From the NCBI GenBank assembly GCA_030609605.1, contig JAUWBY010000166.1, positions 1 through 5,473 of the forward strand: a stretch of DNA of 5,473 nt, written 5' to 3'. This document shows, one piece after another, positions 1 through 5,473 of this stretch. Below the pieces are notes generated by a model. The model searched no databases, had not been told where the DNA came from, and saw only the letters and a program-made list of their open reading frames with translations. The stretch comes from Candidatus Eiseniibacteriota bacterium. GTDB lineage: Bacteria > Joyebacterota > Joyebacteria > Joyebacterales > Joyebacteraceae. How positions within the stretch are numbered: position 1 is the first letter of the stretch; every line of letters starts with the position of its first letter. The position numbers were made by a program, and so were the translations under genes.

Positions 1-2566
1 CGGCCGAAGTGACCGCGGCGTAGGGGCTGAGGCTCGTGATCTCGGCGACGACCGATTCGGCGTCGCACTCGCCGACGTTCTCAAGTGTCATGGTGAGGCC
101 GATCACCTCGCCCGGACTTGCCGTTGCTTCTCCGTCTCCAGCGGGGGGCGCATCATCTATCTCGACAACGACGATGTCGAGGTCGGCGCTGGCCACCGGT
201 ATCGGTGGTGGCGAAAGAACCCGCAGAGAATCGCTATATGTTGTAGCGAGCTCGTACACAACCATCGATCCCACTCTGCATGTGGGTGAGACCGATATCT
301 CAAGGGGAGGAATTCCCCAGGAACTCGCCTGCGCTGCGATATCGCCGAAAGCGGATACGCTGTCGCCCACGGCTACGTACGGCGCGTCGCTTCTCAGCAC
401 GGTGGACGTCGAGTAGGCGATCGCATCGCCCACATTCTCGAACTCGATCGATATCACCGCTGATTCGCCGGGGCTCAGAAGCCCGTCGCCATTGCCGCCT
501 GCAGAATCGTCTATTGCGATATCGGCAAAGAGCACGAATGGTCCGCTGTCCAGCACCTGGGTTGTCCCCTCGTACGGGACGAATCCCTGCGCCGTCACAG
601 TCACGCTGAGCGCGCCGGAAGAAGCGGGGGTAAGCGGGAACGACACCTGCCCGGTTCCGTTAGTGTGCGCCGACGCGTATATGTCCCCGTCCTTCAGACA
701 GGCGACGAGTGCTCCCTCGAGTGCTTGGCCTCCTGAGAGCACCGAAACGACGAATGCTCCCTGTCCGGCGTGGTAGTATCCGTCGTGAAGAACCGTCATC
801 TCTCCCGGATTTTCGAGCCAGAGATTCATCTCCGGGTCGCCCAGGAGGTTCCACCCCTCGTATTCCTGCTGTACCTGGTCGAAGTTGTAGATGGACATCT
901 TGGCGGCGACGCACGCCGCTCCGAGCACGCCACCGTCTTCCCCGAAGACGTGTTCGAAGAAGCCCGTTGCGCCTTCGCCTCTGCGTCTGGAAAGCGGCTG
1001 GCTTCCTGCGATGACGGTGTTGCTCCCGAAAAAGGCGACAGCACCGCGTGGATAGGACGCGGTGCCCGCACGGACAAATGTCTCGCAGATGAACCCATCC
1101 TGGTGGTATGAGCCCGTTCCGCACGTCGCCGATATGACGATGGGCAGTTTCCATCCGTTCAGCAGGATGTTCGGGTTGATGTCGAACGGGTACGGCCATT
1201 CATACCAGGCCTGGCCCCGGAAATTGAGAAAGCCGCGTCCCGCGTTCACGGAAGCATAGAAATCGTCCCTGGTGGTGTTGTTTCTGCGGAAGAGAGTGTC
1301 TATCGGAGCGAACCCAGCGGCATCCATGAGGTCGTAGATGAGCCATGTGTTGCCGTAGTAGATCGCGTCGCCGGCATCGTAGTCCTCGGCGATCATGAGC
1401 GTGGCGCTTGCCGGCCAGTCGGCATCTCCCGTGACCGGTGTGCGCTCGTAGCCCAGGATCTTCGCGACCTGCGTCGCACAGTCGGCGGGGGAGTCGGCGG
1501 AGATCCGGCCGACCATCACGTCGACGAAATAGTCCGTACCCTCCAGCGTCGCATAGTAATCGTCGGTCCAGGTGAGGCCGTCGTACGCCGGGAGCTGTTC
1601 GGTGTCACCGACCAGCAGCACGTACTCGGGGACAGCTTCCCACGTATCGTAGGCGTTCTGGATGTACGCTCTGATGTCATCCGCGTCGGAGCCGATCTCG
1701 GTGAGTGTCACGATCTTTGTCTGAAGGCCTTTCTTGTGCTTCCACTCAGCGAGGCTGTTGATCTCGCTCTCATATGAATCTGCAGTGATGATGAGATATC
1801 TTGCACCGTACGGCAGTTCGTCGCGAGCGCCGAGGTCTCCGGAGACCGCTGTCCGAGCATCACTGGCCAAGGTGTGGACCGGGACGTAGTTGATGACCCG
1901 GTCTCTGTAGACCGTTCGGAACGCTGGTGCTTCGGCAGTGCGGGTCTCTCGCTTCTCGTTGATTCCGATGCCCGGTGAGGCCTCGATCCTCAGGACGACT
2001 GAGCTGTTGGCGCTCTCGGCTGAAACCGTGGGTGGGCGAGGTTCGTATGTCACGCTGACCATTCTGAGATCGCGCATGATGCCTGGCTCCGAGACCCTCA
2101 CAACTCCATCCCGGTCGGCGGTCCAGGTGATGCGGCCAGTGTCGGGAACGCGCACGAGAACGAAGAAGCCGGCGGGGGAGGGCGACCGCGCGCTCCACAC
2201 ATCTTCAGATCGAGCGGCGGACAAGGACCCTCCGGTGAGAGAGGATACGTCCGCAGATGAGCGATTCGGTCGGAAGTTGAGAACCGGATGCAGTTCTTCG
2301 CCGGGCTGCGAATCCGGATCGGCTGAGCTCGCCTGATTCCACGAGACGTCGAAACGCAAGACGGTCGCGCCATCCGTGCTCTCGAGAAGCTCAGCCGTTG
2401 CCTCGCAAGCGTATCCGTGCGGGTCGCCGATGGGCACAGTGGCCGCCTTACTGCCGGGGGTCCCGGTGGTGGCGGAGACGAGCGATATGGGGATGAGCAC
2501 AAGGCATAGAGCAATGAGCGCGCGTGGGATGGGAGTGCTCATCGACCGCGTGGGGGTTGGACGCAA
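1..2566 (-). CDS. Exported gingipain-type (C25 family) cysteine peptidase with CARDB-like repeats, partial at its C-terminal end
   Basis: The frame is open without a stop for 855 codons and leaves the window at its 3' end. Residues 1-32 form a signal peptide: basic start, hydrophobic stretch A16-V30, then V-S-A before T33. Residues 33-256 resemble the N-terminal region of C25 proteins, with SEPGIMRDLR at 159-168 and FRTVYRDRVINY at 216-227. The peptidase core covers about 257-582, starting at YLIITADSYE, including SATCGTGSY with C482 as likely nucleophile, and closing with LLGDPEMNLW. An Ig-like segment follows (about 583-675). Two CARDB-like modules begin near D682 and D795; the second is cut by the window edge. 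The family cleaves proteins outside the cell and is usually surface-attached or secreted. Oddity: Q452 sits where the catalytic His of the YTGHG motif is expected (here FRGQA), 30 residues before C482, so activity is uncertain. A C-terminal sorting domain may lie beyond the edge. Family assignment is firm; substrate is unknown. Confidence 0.92.
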   Translation of the reverse strand, partial: MRPTPTRSMSTPIPRALIALCLVLIPISLVSATTGTPGSKAATVPIGDPHGYACEATAELLESTDGATVLRFDVSWNQASSADPDSQPGEELHPVLNFRPNRSSADVSSLTGGSLSAARSEDVWSARSPSPAGFFVLVRVPDTGRITWTADRDGVVRVSEPGIMRDLRMVSVTYEPRPPTVSAESANSSVVLRIEASPGIGINEKRETRTAEAPAFRTVYRDRVINYVPVHTLASDARTAVSGDLGARDELPYGARYLIITADSYESEINSLAEWKHKKGLQTKIVTLTEIGSDADDIRAYIQNAYDTWEAVPEYVLLVGDTEQLPAYDGLTWTDDYYATLEGTDYFVDVMVGRISADSPADCATQVAKILGYERTPVTGDADWPASATLMIAEDYDAGDAIYYGNTWLIYDLMDAAGFAPIDTLFRRNNTTRDDFYASVNAGRGFLNFRGQAWYEWPYPFDINPNILLNGWKLPIVISATCGTGSYHQDGFICETFVRAGTASYPRGAVAFFGSNTVIAGSQPLSRRRGEGATGFFEHVFGEDGGVLGAACVAAKMSIYNFDQVQQEYEGWNLLGDPEMNLWLENPGEMTVLHDGYYHAGQGAFVVSVLSGGQALEGALVACLKDGDIYASAHTNGTGQVSFPLTPASSGALSVTVTAQGFVPYEGTTQVLDSGPFVLFADIAIDDSAGGNGDGLLSPGESAVISIEFENVGDAIAYSTSTVLRSDAPYVAVGDSVSAFGDIAAQASSWGIPPLEISVSPTCRVGSMVVYELATTYSDSLRVLSPPPIPVASADLDIVVVEIDDAPPAGDGEATASPGEVIGLTMTLENVGECDAESVVAEITSLSPYAAVTSA

Positions 2567-2578
2567 GTGTTTCCTCCT
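2564..2578 (-). promoter_or_regulatory. Ribosome binding site that fixes a TTG start for the C25 peptidase gene
   Basis: AGGAGG reads at 2578-2573 on the minus strand, followed by AAACAC and then TTG at 2566-2564. The six-base spacing is ideal. The first ATG of the frame (2542-2540) lies eight codons further on, about 30 bases from the AGGAGG, which is too far. The TTG start adds MRPTPTRS, giving the signal peptide a longer basic n-region. Confidence 0.75.
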
Positions 2579-2593
2579 GCCGGTCGTCGGACG

Positions 2594-2630
2594 GGTGAGA
2601 ACGTTACTGAGCCAGCTCTCACCAACTCAG
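2594..2630 (-). promoter_or_regulatory. Two overlapping, mutually exclusive hairpins in the C25 gene leader
   Basis: Within the roughly 115-nt leader, GGTGAGAG (2623-2616) can pair with TTCTCACC (2601-2594), seven Watson-Crick pairs plus a G-U. CTGAG (2630-2626) can instead pair with CTCAG (2611-2607), extendable through G-U pairs. The two stems share bases and cannot both form. Neither is followed by a T tract, so they are not terminators. The second stem ends about 15 bases before the AGGAGG. A regulatory role is inference only. Confidence 0.3.
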
Positions 2631-2686
2631 ATATCCAGGCCCCAAGTTCGCACCGGCGCTGACGATAGCAGATGCTTTCATGTTGC

Positions 2687-2715
2687 ATTATCGCACATCT
2701 AGCGGCGTTAGTCAA
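2687..2715 (-). promoter_or_regulatory. Extended -10 sigma70-type promoter of the C25 peptidase gene
   Basis: TTGACT (2715-2710) and GATAAT (2692-2687) are separated by exactly 17 bases, and TGC directly before the -10 gives the TGn extended -10 element. Both hexamers match the housekeeping consensus at five of six bases. Transcription would start near 2680, giving a leader of about 115 nt. The -35 lies only 22 bases beyond the stop codon of the upstream thioesterase gene, and no terminator is visible between them. Confidence 0.75.
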
Positions 2716-2739
2716 TTGAAGATCAGTGGGGCGCCGCTC
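2701..2739. repeat. Seven-base inverted repeat bracketing the -35 of the C25 promoter
   Basis: AGCGGCG at 2701-2707 is mirrored by CGCCGCT at 2733-2739, with a 25-base gap. One arm lies in the -35/-10 spacer and the other overlaps the stop codon of the upstream gene, so the -35 hexamer sits between the arms. It could be an operator or form a weak stem in read-through RNA. A seven-base match in GC-rich DNA may also be chance. Confidence 0.25.
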
Positions 2740-3166
2740 AGGATCCTGCGAGATCGTCCGGGAGAGATCCCATCGAGACGCATCTGGCCTCGCTGGTGGC
2801 GATCCTGGTCCCGTCAGGCAGAACCGCTGTGGCCGCCACGCGGAAGGTCCGGCCTCGGGCCTCGACAAGACGGGCGGTCACGGTCACAGCCTGTCCGATG
2901 CTGAGAGGAGAGAGGAACCGCACCGAGAGCTCCGCAGTTACCGCAAGATGACCCATCCTGTTGAGAAGAGTAACCATCGTTTCATCAAGAACCGTGCTGA
3001 TGAGGCCCCCGTGGACGATGCTACCGTAGCCTTGAAACTTCTGAGCAAAGGCGAGAGTGGTGCGTATGTGCTCTCCCGTGTAGTCGAACTCAAGATGCAA
3101 GCCATCCGCGTTCTTCTTCCCACAGGCGAAACACATCGAGTCGTCCGCAAGCTCCACTCTTTTCAT
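2738..3166 (-). CDS. PaaI/4HBT-family hotdog-fold acyl-CoA thioesterase
   Basis: The complete 142-residue protein has the length of a single hotdog domain. Near the N-terminus is CFACG (C12, C15), followed by an N-x-x-G-L pattern common in this PaaI-like group. The family signature VHGGLISTVLDE lies at 51-62, with H52-G53-G54 and acidic D61/E62; D61 is the expected catalytic acid. The strand stretch AELSVRFLSPLSIGQ (78-92) is also typical. The family hydrolyses acyl-CoA thioesters in the cytosol, generally as dimers or tetramers. The specific substrate cannot be read from the sequence. The ATG at 3166 overlaps the stop of the preceding gene as ATGA, and GGGAG six bases upstream is its ribosome binding site, so translation is probably coupled. 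The Cys pair might bind metal or be structural; that is open. Confidence 0.9.
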   Translation of the reverse strand: MKRVELADDSMCFACGKKNADGLHLEFDYTGEHIRTTLAFAQKFQGYGSIVHGGLISTVLDETMVTLLNRMGHLAVTAELSVRFLSPLSIGQAVTVTARLVEARGRTFRVAATAVLPDGTRIATSEARCVSMGSLPDDLAGS

Positions 3167-3498
3167 GAACTGCTCCCGTTGATCTCGGGGGTATCGCCGT
3201 CCGATGTCCCGATGTCAGAGTCCTCGATGATCTCTGCGGGCGTATCAATGATCGCACGTGCTTCGTCCAGTCGATCAGCGGGAACCAGGACTTCCACAGC
3301 TCCAAGCCCGTCTATGGTCATGGCCAGGAGCTTCGTCACGGCTTCCATCTTGAGCGTTGTCTCTATGCCCGCGGCCTCGAGCACGCTCTTGACGGTCAGT
3401 GCCTCCATCTCGCCGCTTGCGACGTATACTGCGGCCAAGTCTACATCGTGTGAGTCCGTCCGGTTTTCATCTCGATCATCTCTGTCGTATTGAGGCAT
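3163..3498 (-). CDS. Small DUF2007-like (putative signal-transducing) protein
   Basis: The protein has 111 residues. An acidic, polar N-terminus (1-20) precedes a compact core at about 21-86: LAAVYVASGEMEALTVKSVL, an E-A-A-G-I turn at 41-45, then VEVLVPADRLDEARAIID. This layout (a G-x-x-E-A helix, L-E-A-A-G-I, and a V-x-V-P strand followed by an E-A-R-x-I-I helix) is that of DUF2007, also called putative prokaryotic signal-transducing protein. The molecular function of the family is not established. The tail from 87 to 111 is acidic and low-complexity (D, E, S, T). No signal peptide or membrane segment is present, so it is likely cytosolic. It is first in a two-gene unit and its TGA overlaps the ATG of the thioesterase by four bases. 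A TTG one codon upstream (3501) is a poorer start. Confidence 0.8.
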   Translation of the reverse strand: MPQYDRDDRDENRTDSHDVDLAAVYVASGEMEALTVKSVLEAAGIETTLKMEAVTKLLAMTIDGLGAVEVLVPADRLDEARAIIDTPAEIIEDSDIGTSDGDTPEINGSSS

Positions 3499-3509
3499 CA
3501 ATACCTCCC
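3496..3509 (-). promoter_or_regulatory. Ribosome binding site choosing the ATG over the adjacent TTG in the DUF2007-like gene
   Basis: GGGAGG at 3509-3504 lies five bases before the ATG at 3498-3496 but only two bases before the in-frame TTG at 3501-3499. The ATG therefore has workable spacing and the TTG does not. Confidence 0.7.
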
Positions 3510-3542
3510 TCTCGGGTTGTCAGATTGCCGGTTTCAAGAGGC

Positions 3543-3548
3543 AGTATA
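3543..3548 (-). promoter_or_regulatory. Possible -10 element for the DUF2007-thioesterase unit
   Basis: TATACT at 3548-3543 is a good -10 hexamer about 45 bases before the ATG. The sequence 17 bases further upstream (TAGTAT) is a poor -35 and there is no TGn extension. It is offered because the strong terminator at 3603-3633 means this unit needs its own promoter. Confidence 0.3.
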
Positions 3549-3602
3549 CTCCCGTGGCTGTCCGGATACTACCCGGGACGGCCTTCTGTTTTTCGGGCAC
3601 AG

Positions 3603-3633
3603 AAAAGCGGGCGGGGAAGCATCCCCGCCCGCT
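3603..3633 (-). terminator. Rho-independent terminator of the exported GATase-like gene
   Basis: On the minus strand a perfect 12-bp stem, AGCGGGCGGGGA paired with TCCCCGCCCGCT, closes on a four-base TGCT loop and runs directly into TTTTCT. It begins 28 bases after the TAG of the gene ending at 3662. No T tract follows the stem on the plus strand, so it works in the minus direction. Just past it a weaker repeat, TTCTGT/ACAGAA (3604-3599 and 3589-3584), could extend the structure. Confidence 0.93.
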
Positions 3634-3661
3634 CTCACCAGTATGTCACATCATGGGGTGC

Positions 3662-4528
3662 CTAGCGGTAGTCAGCCTTGATGCTGCCCCAAGTGGTCTC
3701 CTCGACCGCCGTGCTTGAGAGGAACCAGTCGTAGATGACCTCGATCATGTGGTTGAAGTCCGTGTCGGCTGCGGCCGAGATCTCAATACCGGCCCACACC
3801 GTCTTGAACGTCTCTGTCTCATTGCAGATGGCAATCCCGTCCTGTGCGGCATCGTCGTAGTAGAGGAGGTAGTCGGCCGTGGCCGTCGGCGTTGCGACAT
3901 CCGGGAAGAAAGTGTTGTTCAGGAAGACGAGCGCGGAGTCCAGGTAGAAGCTGTCGCCTTCAAAAAGGCCGCCCGCTGAACCGCTGACGGTGGCCGTCTC
4001 AGGCGCCCAGATGACATCCTGGGAGCAGACGTCCATACCCAGGTAGTCGTAGGGGAACCCCGAGCACGGTCCCATCTCGGGATGCGATCCCCACATGTAG
4101 TCCTGCCCGACGAACAGCAGGTTTCCGCCCGTGTCCAGGTAGCTTGCCAGAACCGCCTCATCGGCGGGGTCGATGTTCTGCGGAACGTCCCACCAGTTCT
4201 CGCTCGTCAGAACGACGACCACCGGGTAGTTGTCGGCGGTCACGTCAGGCGGGAAATTGATCGTTCCACTTGTGATCTCAACGCTCGCGAACGCGAATGT
4301 CGCGGCGCCCGCAAACGTGAATGCATCGGCGTAGCGCATGCTCAGGTCTGCGAAGCCGGGGTTCGCATCGATGTCGATGCAGATAAGAACATCGGCCACC
4401 GACAATGGCGCACCGTACTGCTGAAGATCGATCGTGACCTCGTCCTGCTGCAGACTGACACGCGCGCTGCCTGCGAACGCCGTCATTGACAGGGCGACAA
4501 CTGTGAGGATCACTAGCACTGTTCTCAT
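3662..4528 (-). CDS. Exported protein with a GATase1-like domain and a W-G-x-I-K C-terminal tail
   Basis: This complete 288-residue protein starts at an ATG six bases after AGGAGG (4540-4535). Residues 1-19 are a signal peptide: R2, hydrophobic V4-S14, and A-F-A before G20. Residues about 40-170 carry alternating strands and helices; YPVVVVLTS (101-109), then DEAVLASYLDTGGNLLFVGQD (123-143), then YDYLGM (160-165) resemble the glutamine-amidotransferase-like or ThuA-like Rossmann domain found in secreted bacterial proteins. The usual nucleophile Cys at the strand end is absent (FVGQD), so a binding or structural role is likelier than catalysis. C155 and C168 could form a disulfide. The protein ends SSTAVEETTWGSIKADYR, a short linker and tail that may be a sorting or anchoring signal. 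It has its own promoter and terminator, so it is monocistronic. It is strongly acidic, as expected for an extracellular protein. Precise function is not recognised. Confidence 0.87.
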   Translation of the reverse strand: MRTVLVILTVVALSMTAFAGSARVSLQQDEVTIDLQQYGAPLSVADVLICIDIDANPGFADLSMRYADAFTFAGAATFAFASVEITSGTINFPPDVTADNYPVVVVLTSENWWDVPQNIDPADEAVLASYLDTGGNLLFVGQDYMWGSHPEMGPCSGFPYDYLGMDVCSQDVIWAPETATVSGSAGGLFEGDSFYLDSALVFLNNTFFPDVATPTATADYLLYYDDAAQDGIAICNETETFKTVWAGIEISAAADTDFNHMIEVIYDWFLSSTAVEETTWGSIKADYR

Positions 4529-4692
4529 GCTCTTCCTCCTGCTCCAAGAAAACTGCCCGGTTCACAAACGCACTGCGTCGTGTGCCCGGAGTTACCATGA
4601 CGCGGCTATGAGATACGACAACTGGATCTCGCCCAGCTCCGTCCCTCGCTTGACGATTCTGCCCTTTTCGGTTGCACCCTTCTCCCAAAGCA

Positions 4693-4721
4693 AGTATACC
4701 ATAGCTGGCTGGGTGGGTCAA
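4693..4721 (-). promoter_or_regulatory. Extended -10 sigma70-type promoter of the exported GATase-like gene
   Basis: TTGACC (4721-4716) and TATACT (4698-4693) are 17 bases apart, and TGG directly before the -10 provides the TGn extension. Transcription would begin near 4686, giving a leader of about 155 nt. The layout matches the promoter of the C25 peptidase gene. Confidence 0.75.
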
Positions 4722-4851
4722 GATATCGTGATGAACTGAATGCCACGAGATCGAAGGCAGCAGGGGAGCGGGTGGCCGGATCCTCTACAGCATGGATGAG
4801 AATAGGCGGATGAGCCGATCCAGGTCACCCGACGCGTCAGGGACTGCGAAT

Positions 4852-4868
4852 CAGGCGACCGTTGCCTG
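4852..4868. repeat. Short hairpin/inverted repeat overlapping the rightward -35
   Basis: CAGGCGA (4852-4858) can pair with TTGCCTG (4862-4868) across a three-base loop, six Watson-Crick pairs and one G-U. The right arm contains the candidate TTGCCT -35. It could be a small operator for the membrane protein gene; a chance match is possible. Confidence 0.3.
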
Positions 4869-4890
4869 GAACATGGCTCTCGTGTAACAT
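4862..4890 (+). promoter_or_regulatory. Candidate sigma70-type promoter for the membrane protein gene
   Basis: TTGCCT (4862-4867) and TAACAT (4885-4890) are 17 bases apart, each matching consensus at four of six bases. The start would be near 4897, giving a leader of about 70 nt. It is the best rightward candidate I found but clearly weaker than the two leftward promoters. Confidence 0.4.
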
Positions 4891-4967
4891 CAGGGTTTGG
4901 GGTCGTCACGATGAGTGCGGTGGGCGCACGAGTCCGCGGCGCTCTTCCCATGAGAACAGGATGACAC

Positions 4968-5473
4968 ATGATCGCGCTTGGGCAGCCATCGGGGCCGTCG
5001 GCTCGACGCGGGCGATTCACAACCCGTGAGATTGCTCTTCTCGGCCTCATGGCCGCACTCTGGGGCATCATAGAAATAACAGTCGGTGGTCTGATCAAAG
5101 GGTGGGGGGTGCCGTTCGGCGGCGCCGTGCTGGCGACGTTCGGTGTCGTTATTCTCCTGACGGCGAGGTCGAGCGTACCGGTTCGCTGGTCATCACTGCT
5201 GATCGGGATCGTGGCCGCCGGAGTGAGAATGGCGTCAGGGTTCGGAGGGGCCGTATTCGCAGCAATCGGCATTGTTGCCGAGGCTCTGATCATTGAGATG
5301 GTCTTGAGTCTTGCTCCGCGGGGCTGGCGGAGCGGGAGAGTCATGGCAGGAGTCCTGGCTCTCTGGTGGGCGCTTGTTCATCCGCTTGTTGTTCAGGGCT
5401 ATCTCATGGGGATGGGACCGGCAAGGGTCTACGGGTTCACTATTGAAATGATCGCGGGTCCGGCGGAGACCGG
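4968..5473 (+). CDS. Multi-pass membrane protein resembling an ECF transporter S component, partial at its C-terminal end
   Basis: The frame is open for 168 codons to the right edge. The ATG at 4968 is certain as the earliest start because an in-frame TGA ends three bases before it; CAGGA at 4957-4961 gives a site six bases upstream. A basic N-terminus (R13, R14, R16, R20) leads into about five hydrophobic segments: 22-43, 48-66, 75-92, 95-116 and 125-147. Basic loops (R67-R73 and R118-R124) alternate with uncharged ones, which places the N-terminus inside. TM1 reads TREIALLGLMAALWGI, with small residues spaced four apart, as in S components that dock on EcfT. S components bind vitamins or metals for uptake by ECF ABC transporters and have six helices, so one should remain beyond the edge. 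The ligand cannot be predicted. It could be another small integral membrane family; the gene itself is likely real. Confidence 0.78.
   Translation, partial: MIALGQPSGPSARRGRFTTREIALLGLMAALWGIIEITVGGLIKGWGVPFGGAVLATFGVVILLTARSSVPVRWSSLLIGIVAAGVRMASGFGGAVFAAIGIVAEALIIEMVLSLAPRGWRSGRVMAGVLALWWALVHPLVVQGYLMGMGPARVYGFTIEMIAGPAET

Larger units (their letters stand above)
4529..4967. other. Divergent intergenic region without a recognised gene
   Basis: The region separates the exported GATase-like gene (leftward) from the membrane protein gene (rightward). It holds the strong leftward promoter at 4693-4721 with a leader of about 155 nt, and a weaker rightward promoter candidate at 4862-4890. In the leader, GAGAT/ATCTC can form a short stem. 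A direct repeat GGATGAG occurs at 4794-4800 and 4808-4814. I saw no cobalamin, TPP, FMN or c-di-GMP riboswitch core and no tRNA. Open frames here look like chance. Confidence 0.6.

Noticed and set aside
36..1259. Several plus-strand and minus-strand open frames inside the C25 gene
   Set aside because: They are in other frames of a continuous C25 coding sequence, rich in Arg/Ser/Pro, without recognisable domains.
2500..2510. Lipoprotein signal (lipobox) at C21 of the C25 signal peptide
   Set aside because: The residue before the Cys is Leu, not Gly, Ala or Ser; a normal signal peptidase I site V-S-A follows at 30-32.
2726..3493. Long plus-strand open frame of 255 codons
   Set aside because: It lies antisense to the thioesterase and DUF2007-like genes, both with family motifs and ribosome binding sites; its composition (Ser/Arg/Val rich, no domain) is that of a shadow frame.
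4606..4677. GTG-started 23-residue leader peptide
   Set aside because: Only a loose GGAG precedes it, the start is GTG, and the predicted peptide has no codon runs suggesting attenuation.
4560..4680. Possible c-di-GMP-I (GEMM) riboswitch in the leader of the GATase-like gene, from blocks AGGGCA, GGGACG..AGC and TAGCCG in the right order
   Set aside because: The first paired stem cannot form (AGGGC has no matching partner), the GNRA loop and its GCAAAGC receptor are missing, and the final block does not match.
4278..4721. Minus-strand open frame of 147 codons overlapping the start of the GATase-like gene
   Set aside because: It is out of frame with a well-supported exported protein, begins in that gene's -35 region and has no recognisable features.
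4718..5344. Minus-strand open frame of 208 codons opposite the membrane protein
   Set aside because: Pro/Thr/Arg-rich shadow of the hydrophobic plus-strand gene; it has no domain and runs into the leftward promoter.

Overview
The window looks like GC-rich chromosomal DNA from a Gram-negative bacterium, probably a poorly cultured lineage of the Fibrobacteres-Chlorobi-Bacteroidetes (FCB) neighbourhood such as an Eisenbacteria-like phylum. That is an inference from gene style only: a large exported gingipain-type (C25) peptidase with CARDB-like repeats of the 'GDG..SPGE' type, and a second exported protein ending in a W-G-x-I-K-x-x-Y-R tail. No rRNA, tRNA, transposon, CRISPR array or phage gene was seen.

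Layout, left to right. Positions 1-2566 (minus) hold an uninterrupted C25-family cysteine peptidase that runs off the left edge; 855 codons are present. Its best start is a TTG at 2566, set by an AGGAGG. A near-consensus extended -10 promoter lies at 2687-2715, giving a leader of about 115 nt with two overlapping hairpins. Positions 2738-3498 (minus) hold a two-gene unit whose reading frames overlap by ATGA: a small DUF2007-like protein, then a PaaI/4HBT hotdog thioesterase. Positions 3603-3633 are a perfect 12-bp rho-independent terminator that ends the next gene. Positions 3662-4528 (minus) encode a 288-residue exported protein with a GATase1-like Rossmann core and a conserved-looking C-terminal tail, with its own extended -10 promoter at 4693-4721. 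Positions 4529-4967 are a divergent intergenic region. From 4968 to the right edge (plus) runs a partial multi-pass membrane protein resembling an ECF transporter S component.

How the genes relate: the two exported proteins share a regulatory design (TTGAC-type -35, 17-bp spacer, TG-extended -10, long leader, AGGAGG six bases from the start) and may both be cell-surface or secreted products. The DUF2007/thioesterase pair is a separate cytosolic unit between them. The membrane protein is divergently transcribed and probably belongs to a transport operon beyond the right edge.

The most notable point is that the C25 domain keeps the catalytic Cys (C482) but has Gln (Q452) where the family's catalytic His is expected. 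I did not find convincing evidence of a wholly new biological system.
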